Shown here piece by piece: positions 27,640 to 64,000 of a DNA stretch of 64,000 nt. A program made the translations under genes and the position numbers. The DNA lies in NCBI GenBank assembly GCA_037039925.1, contig JAXRKP010000345.1:102501-166500 (forward strand). Direction: 5' to 3'. Each line of letters begins with the position of its first letter. Position 1 is the stretch's first letter. The notes under the pieces are model-generated. The model searched no databases. It had not been told where the DNA came from and was given only the letters and a program-made list of their open reading frames with translations. Source of the DNA: Doris montereyensis. Lineage: Eukaryota; Mollusca; Gastropoda; Nudibranchia; Dorididae.

Positions 27640-28325
27640 AGACTTAAATAACAGATTATACAATCATGTCCAAAAGAAAGGGTCACACTCGTAAGTTTTA
27701 ACCTGAAGCACAGTAGTGATGGACTAGTCAAATTTCTATAATAACGATCTGAAATATGATGATGTACTTCATGTAACCTTTTTCACAAGCCACAATCCTA
27801 AAACGTCCACTACCCAAAAGCAATCTTGCAAATGAATTAAAGGCGTGTACAAATATGACAACAAATCACATGCAGCTGTAGCTCATTTACTAGTAGATGA
27901 TTGTTGCCGGTGCCACGAGGGAAGCACAATAATAAATGTTGTCTTTCTTGGCAACAAGTTTTCCCTTCTTTGCAATGTTTGCAAGGTTACTTTCTCAACA
28001 TCACGTTCTTTGATCTAAATGTTTCAAAAACATCATTGTTGCTAAATGCATCAAATTTGGTATCAAAATGTTGTAAGGTTTGAATCATCAAATCAGATGA
28101 CAGAAATATTGACAAATCAAATCCTACGTCATGCCCAAGAAACCTGTGAATATGAGTGTAACCTTTCTTTTGGACATAACTGTATAATATGTAAATATGG
28201 AATTTAAAAAAAAAAAAAAGATTTTCTCACAAACCTAAAAAAAACAACAACCCATAAACAGGCGATGCTGTTCGAGCAGACTGGAAAGAATCGTTCCTCT
28301 AATTACATGAGATAGAGAATTTGTG
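27640..28325. other. No gene recognised
   Basis: AT-rich sequence. A 60-codon plus-strand frame at 27901-28083 has no identifiable feature. Confidence 0.45.
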
Positions 28326-28339
28326 TTCATATTTTTACA

Positions 28340-29346
28340 GCTTTTATTTCCTATTTCGTGCCATATTTTTACAGCTACTTTCCTATTTCGTGCCATATTT
28401 TTACAGCTACTTTCCTATTTTGTGCCATATTTTTACAGCTACTTTCCTATATTGTGCCATATTTTTACAGCTACTTTCCTATTTTGTGCCATATTTTTAC
28501 AGCTACTTTCCTATTTTGTGCAATATTTTTACAGCTACTTTCCTATTTTGTGCCATATTTTTACAGCTACTTTCCTATTTTGTGCCATATTTTTACAGCT
28601 ACTTTCCTATTTTGTGCCATATTTTTACAGCTACTTTCCTATATTGTGCCATATTTTTACAGCTACTTTCCTATTTTGTGCAATATTTTTACAGCTACTT
28701 TCCTATTTTGTGCCATATTTTTACAGCTACTTTCCTATTTTGTGCAATATTTTTACAGCTACTTTCCTATATTGTGCCATATTTTTACAGCTACTTTCCT
28801 ATTTCGTGCCATATTTTTACAGCTACTTTCCTATTTCGTGCCATATTTTTACAGCTACTTTCCTATTTTGTGCCATATTTTTACAGCTACTTTCCTATTT
28901 TGTGCCATATTTTTACAGCTACTTTCCTATATTGTGCCATATTTTTACAGCTACTTTCCTATTTTGTGCCATATTTTTACAGCTACTTTCCTATTTTGTG
29001 CCATATTTTTACAGCTACTTTCCTATATTGTGCCATATTTTTACAGCTACTTTCCTATTTTGTGCCATATTTTTACAGCTACTTTCCTATTTTGTGCCAT
29101 ATTTTTACAGCTACCTTCCTATTTTGTGCCATATTTTTACAGCTACTTTCCTATTTTGTGCCATATTTTTACAGCTACTTTCCTATTTTGTGCCATATTT
29201 TTACAGCTACTTTCCTATTTTGTGCCATATTTTTACAGCTACTTTCCTATTTTGTGCCATATTTTTACAGCTACCTTCCTATTTTGTGCCATATTTTTAC
29301 AGCTCCTTTCCTATTTTGTGCCATATTTTTACAGCTACCTTCCTAT
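28340..29346 (+). repeat. 32-bp minisatellite of splice-acceptor-like units, about 31 copies
   Basis: The unit contains CTACTTTCCTATTTTGTGCC followed by ATATTTTTACAG. Variation is almost limited to TTTTG, TTTCG and TATTG in one position and CAATA for CCATA in another. Read on plus, every unit has a pyrimidine-rich stretch ending TTTTTACAG, like a 3' splice site. A 32-base period leaves all three plus frames open over 1 kb, giving hydrophobic repeats that look like membrane proteins. I treat these as artefacts. Confidence 0.96.
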
Positions 29347-29349
29347 CCC

Positions 29350-29925
29350 ACATGGTCAATTTCCCTAACACCTACTCTACTCTTAATCTAAATGCCAAAA
29401 ATTCAGGTTCTTACAGTTTAATGTTTATGGTACAACATTTTTAAAAAATCCAACCCATCTCACTAAAATGAGAATATGCTTTATCTCTCTAAAGTTCACT
29501 AAAGTAAAACTACAAAAATCGCACTTGTGCGAGGTTGGAAACTTACTAAAAGAGTTGAAGACTTTAAATGAGGTTGAAACGTAATCTGATGTACATCTTC
29601 ACTTCATTTTTCTTTGTTATTTTAACATTTCAGCTGATGGAATTTATTCTCTTTCACTCATCTATATTCCTTTGTTTTATCTTATCTATTTATATTTTGC
29701 ATTTTTTCATATTTGCAACTGCTTTTTGGCCTGTTTTTGAACTGAGAACGAAATTTAATATTTCTATCTCATTTTCATGACTTGAAAATCATTGTAATAG
29801 AAATTGGTGTCTGTTGTATGGTTCAAATCCCAGTTAGAACTGTCCTCAATTGTAAGTACGGATGAAACAATTTAAATGGATTAAAAGTAGCTTAAAGCAC
29901 AGAAAAAATGGTAAAAAAATTTATA
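29350..29925. other. No gene recognised
   Basis: AT-rich sequence. A 70-codon hydrophobic frame at 29568-29780 lacks any conserved motif. Confidence 0.45.
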
Positions 29926-29928
29926 AGA

Positions 29929-30206
<278 letters not shown>

Positions 30207-30208
30207 GC

Positions 30209-30214
30209 TTTATT
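30209..30214 (-). terminator. Candidate poly(A) signal for the SENP8-like gene
   Basis: AATAAA on the minus strand about 450 bases after the stop codon, just before a GA microsatellite. It is in the right place and orientation but is a common hexamer in AT-rich DNA. Confidence 0.3.
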
Positions 30215-30664
30215 TTCATGCTTCTCAGTTCTCCAATGGAAAAGACCATTTAACACTTCCGCACAATGAAATTGAAAAAGCTGCCCCACAAGCTAACAGT
30301 GACGATGATTGTATGGGACGATGAATGTATGGGATGTTAATAAATGACAAAGGAAACAGGAGGAAACTTCCACATCTCCATACTTTCTCTGAAAATGTGC
30401 TGGCAAACATCTGCTCCTCTCTGCTTTTTCTTGAATGCATTAATGCTGTTTTCAAAACACTGTCTCTCTGGGACTACTGATGCAAAATGAAAAAAGAACC
30501 TTGTCATTAATGCTTAAAAAAAAAGAAACCCATAAAAAATTCATCAGCAAAAACTATCATCATAAATCTACCATGGATGAGTCTCGAGCAAACTCCGTCC
30601 TGGTCATGAGATCAAGTAGTGTTCCAAACTGTTGGGGTCGGTTTGAACCACTTCAAAGACGAGG

Positions 30665-49092
<18,428 letters not shown>

Positions 49093-49405
49093 GATCCACT
49101 AAAAGTTCATCCATGTCATGACGTCAAAAGGCAAAGACAGACTGAGACACGGGTCGAGTAGATCTAGACTTAGAAGTAAAAGGGAAGGACTTTCATTGCC
49201 AAAAGTGAAGAGTTCCTTGAGCTAAGCCCTTCGTATCACATGACTTTGTTTTGAATGATTTCCTAGTCTTCAACACACATATTATATTCTAGTCAACAAG
49301 GCATCGAAGGAATCGACACGTAATCCAGAGGATGCGATTGGAAAATCAGCTTCTTTTTGTTAGTGCAGGCCTCAGGAATCTATCGAAAGGGGGCAAACTG
49401 TGACG
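49093..49405. promoter_or_regulatory. Presumed bidirectional promoter between the two host genes
   Basis: These 313 bases separate the start codons of two divergently transcribed genes, so both 5' UTRs and core promoters should lie here. A full CRE-type palindrome TGACGTCA sits at 49119-49126, 27 bases upstream of the SENP8-like ATG. No TATA box is placed convincingly for either gene, as is usual for housekeeping divergent promoters. AGATCTAGA occurs at about 49160. Confidence 0.55.
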
Positions 49406-61495
<12,090 letters not shown>

Positions 61496-61944
61496 GTTTG
61501 TTTTTTTGTAGTGTATAATTTAATATGGTATATGCAAGGTTGAACAATGAAAAATGAAAATTCTTTATTTCTTAATTGAGTGGCATCATGACTCAAATAA
61601 TGTTATCGAATCAGTACTAAATAGGTGAAGACATTCAAAATTTGATAATAATCCAATGACAAGGTTACGAGAGATGATTCTACTTTGATGTGTCAGATTT
61701 GATTTGAGTCCTCAGCTATCATGTATCTTGAAATAATTCAGGTTTTATGTAGTTCTTGCAAAATTATATTAATTTGAATGTAAAAATTAATCTTATCCTA
61801 CTCTTATCATACATTTAGTTAAGATCTTAACCACGAAGGAGAAAAAGAAAGAAGAAGAAAAATGGAGAAAAGTGTCTATCACAACATCACAAGAAAGCAT
61901 GAAGAGTCTCACATATCAAACTTTTTCAAAGCAACAAATAACAT

Positions 61945-62135
61945 AGATCCTAGCAAAGCTAGCTCCGACATCGTGTTCCTTGGAAAAGACATTTAACAAG
62001 CATTTTCCCCACTCGACCCAGGTGCAAATTGGTACAAGCACTAGCTTAGGAGTAAAAACCTGCGTTAGACTAGTGTCCTCTCCAGGATGTGATTATTATC
62101 ATCTGTTCCACTTCATGCCATAGAAACCTGGATAA
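61945..62135 (+). mobile_element. SINE family B body, head missing
   Basis: Contains ATCGTGTTCCTTGGAAAAGA, TCGACCCAGGTGCAAATTGG and CTAGTGTCCTCTCCAGGA, aligning with 22160-22330. It starts at GATCCTAGCAAAGC and ends before a T-rich run. Confidence 0.75.
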
Positions 62136-62329
62136 GCTCCTCTTTTTTTTTTTTTTTTTTTTTTTATACTTCTTTGCCTGACGTTGCTGTTTTGTTTTTT
62201 TTTATCTTGTATGTTTGAAGTGTAGGAGAAAGTATTGCCCATTGTGTAGGTTCAAATAATATCTGAGATATGTTACAAGTGATTAAAATAAATGGTCTTT
62301 CTGCAAATTTGTAAACCATTCATTTCACA

Positions 62330-64000
62330 AAAAAGTTTGCATTTGATGGATGAGAAGAACCGGGACAGGTAAGCACCTGTACGGAGAGTAGATGATCCCG
62401 CCCTCCACGAGTCTCCTGCTGCCTTGCAGGCGGGTCTTGGCCGACCAAAGGCTAAGGGAGTTAACCCTGACAGAAAATAACAACCTGCTGCCTTGCAGAC
62501 TGATCTTGAATGACTAAAGGCTAAGGGAGTTAACCCTGACAGAAAATAACAAGGCCTGGTAGGGGGCCTCAAGGTGGCAGCCTCACCATCTACCTAGGGT
62601 GTAGTGGGCTAATCTCCTGCTTATCCAATACTAAACAGATTCATAGAAATAAATATAATACAACTGGCTTAATCTTTCGAACACGAACTTGGAAACAAAT
62701 ACGGAGTGTGATTTTGGAACATGGAACGTTAGGGCTATAAAGGGAAAAGAGTTAGAATTAGTTGAAGAAATGGAAAAATTCAAAGCAAATATTTTGGCCA
62801 TTACATAAACAAAGAAAAAAGGACAAGGAATAGAAAATGTAGGACCGAATCATATTTTAATCTTCTCAGGAGTAGATGTCAAAGAGATAGAGCTAGAGCA
62901 GGAGTGGGCCTCCTAGTGCATAAAAGGCATAACAACTTCTCCAAATGGAGAGGGCTAATAGATTTTTACCTAAAGAAAATAGCCAACACCTTTTTTCCTC
63001 ATAAAGATATCCACAAATATACAAGACTAAATGAAGACAGGTGTGAAAAAGTCAATGATAGAATAATAGTTAGCAGCTCCCTTTTTTTACAGTAGATTGG
63101 ATGCAAGAGTGAACAGAGGAGCAGAAATATTTAGTGATCATCACTTAGTGACTGCCAAAATGAGATTACTGACTGAAGAAAACAAACAGAAAAGAAAAGA
63201 GAAGAAAGCTACTAAACTCAAAATAGAGGAACTAAATAAACCGGTAGTAAAACAGGTATATCAATCTAGGAAAATAAGATTTATCAGTGAAAGACAGATG
63301 GATCTGAATGATAGCACAATAGAAGAAAAGTGGCAAATGTATAAAGAAACACTCCTCAGTTGTACTGAAGAGGTCCTTGGTATGAAACAAATTAAAGGAG
63401 ATAGGAAAAGAACAGCATGGTGGAATAATGAGAATCTCAAGACTAAGATCAAAGAAAAGAAGGATGCCTGGAAGAAATACTTGCAAAGAAAGAAACCAGA
63501 GGATAGGATAGATTACGGGAATAAAAGAACTATCGCCAAAGAGGAAGTTAGGAAAGCAAAACAGGAACAATGGGAAGACTTTGGACGAAGACTTCAAGAA
63601 AGCTATCAAGAAAATCAAAAGCTGTTCTTGGGGGCAATGAAGAGTATGAGAAAGACCAAAGCATGCCCAATACGACAAATTAAGAATGCCAAAGGAGAAA
63701 TAATGAAAGAAGACAGCTAAATCATGGAAACATAGAGAAAGCATTTTCATCAATTACATAATCCCTCCAGAACGTGTGGAACAAGGAGTAAAGATCAATT
63801 AGTAAGAGTAACAAGTAATCCAGAGGAGACAGCTGGAGATGTAGATATATCAATGGAAGAAATCCAAACAGCTATAAGAAAAGTGAAATTAGGAAAAGCC
63901 CCAGGAGTAAATCAAGTTTATCCAGAATTTATTAAAAACCAAGGAGGGAGGCAGACGAATTACTACATGCAATATGTCAACAAGCATGGAAGTCCAAACA
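62330..64000 (+). pseudogene. LINE copy: 5' leader, broken endonuclease, linker and RT start (cut by window end)
   Basis: The leader at 62330-62690 includes a 69-bp direct duplication. The APE-type endonuclease starts DFGTWNVRAIKGKELELVEE. At the conserved ETK position TAA replaces the catalytic Glu codon. Then RARAGVGLLVHKRHNN is followed by a gap, and later GAEIFSDHHLVTAKMRL carries the SDH active-site motif. An open linker frame at 63097-63720 (207 codons, Lys/Glu-rich, with RTAWWNNENL) leads to the RT start, whose first bases (TTACATAATCCCTCCAGAAC) match the LINE at 52640. It is inactive as written. Confidence 0.88.
62415..62552 (+). repeat. 69-bp direct duplication in the LINE 5' leader
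   Basis: Two adjacent units (62415-62483 and 62484-62552) share CCTGCTGCCTTGCAG and GGCTAAGGGAGTTAACCCTG, and differ mainly near their first third. Tandem 5' UTR units of this kind often act as promoter monomers in LINEs; here that is inference. Confidence 0.85.

Noticed and set aside
28321..29444. A possible membrane protein of about 370 residues
   Set aside because: All three plus frames are equally open because the repeat period is 32; the hydrophobic pattern is only the translated T-rich unit.

Overview
This window is eukaryotic, almost certainly from an invertebrate animal and most likely a lophotrochozoan such as a gastropod mollusc. It is AT-rich and contains spliceosomal introns with GT-AG borders, tRNA-derived SINE families, degenerate APE-type LINEs, a mariner-like element, very long microsatellites and several kilobase-scale minisatellites. 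The organism call is an inference. No bacterial operon, CRISPR array, rRNA or free-standing tRNA gene was seen.

Only about 2 kb looks like host protein-coding sequence. It forms two genes arranged head to head around 49.1-49.4 kb. On the minus strand, six coding exons between 49,092 and 30,665 encode a NEDD8-specific protease of the SENP8/DEN1/NEDP1 family, with the catalytic Asp and Cys recognisable and spaced as in the human enzyme. On the plus strand, nine coding exons between 49,406 and 61,495 encode the N-terminal part of an unrecognised protein with a beta-propeller-like look; it continues past the last exon seen. The 313 bp between the two start codons is the presumed shared promoter and carries a palindromic CRE-type site. 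Three reading-frame breaks fall inside these otherwise well-formed exons (two in SENP8, one in the other gene), which points to uncorrected assembly indels or to recent gene decay.

Layout. 0-7.6 kb: a LINE 3' fragment, a 51-bp minisatellite (1.1-2.7 kb), one isolated candidate exon, a compound CT/AT microsatellite and several SINEs, two of them as an inverted pair. 7.65-19.2 kb: one 11.5-kb array of a 33-bp repeat with higher-order structure. 19.2-28.3 kb: microsatellites, SINE-like copies, a 40-bp array and otherwise featureless DNA. 28.3-29.3 kb: a 32-bp array in which every unit looks like a 3' splice site. 30.7-49.1 kb: the SENP8-like gene, whose introns hold a 45-bp array and a mariner-like element that itself contains a 2.7-kb array. 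49.4-61.5 kb: the second gene, whose introns hold a LINE nested inside a SINE with a target-site duplication, a 16-bp array and a 1.8-kb 28-bp array. 62.3-64 kb: the 5' half of another LINE copy, cut by the window end.

Most long open frames in the window are artefacts of tandem repeats whose unit length is a multiple of three, or of dinucleotide repeats. I see no convincing new molecular system. The most notable items are the higher-order 33-bp array, the repeated association of minisatellites with transposable-element ends, and the frame breaks in conserved exons.
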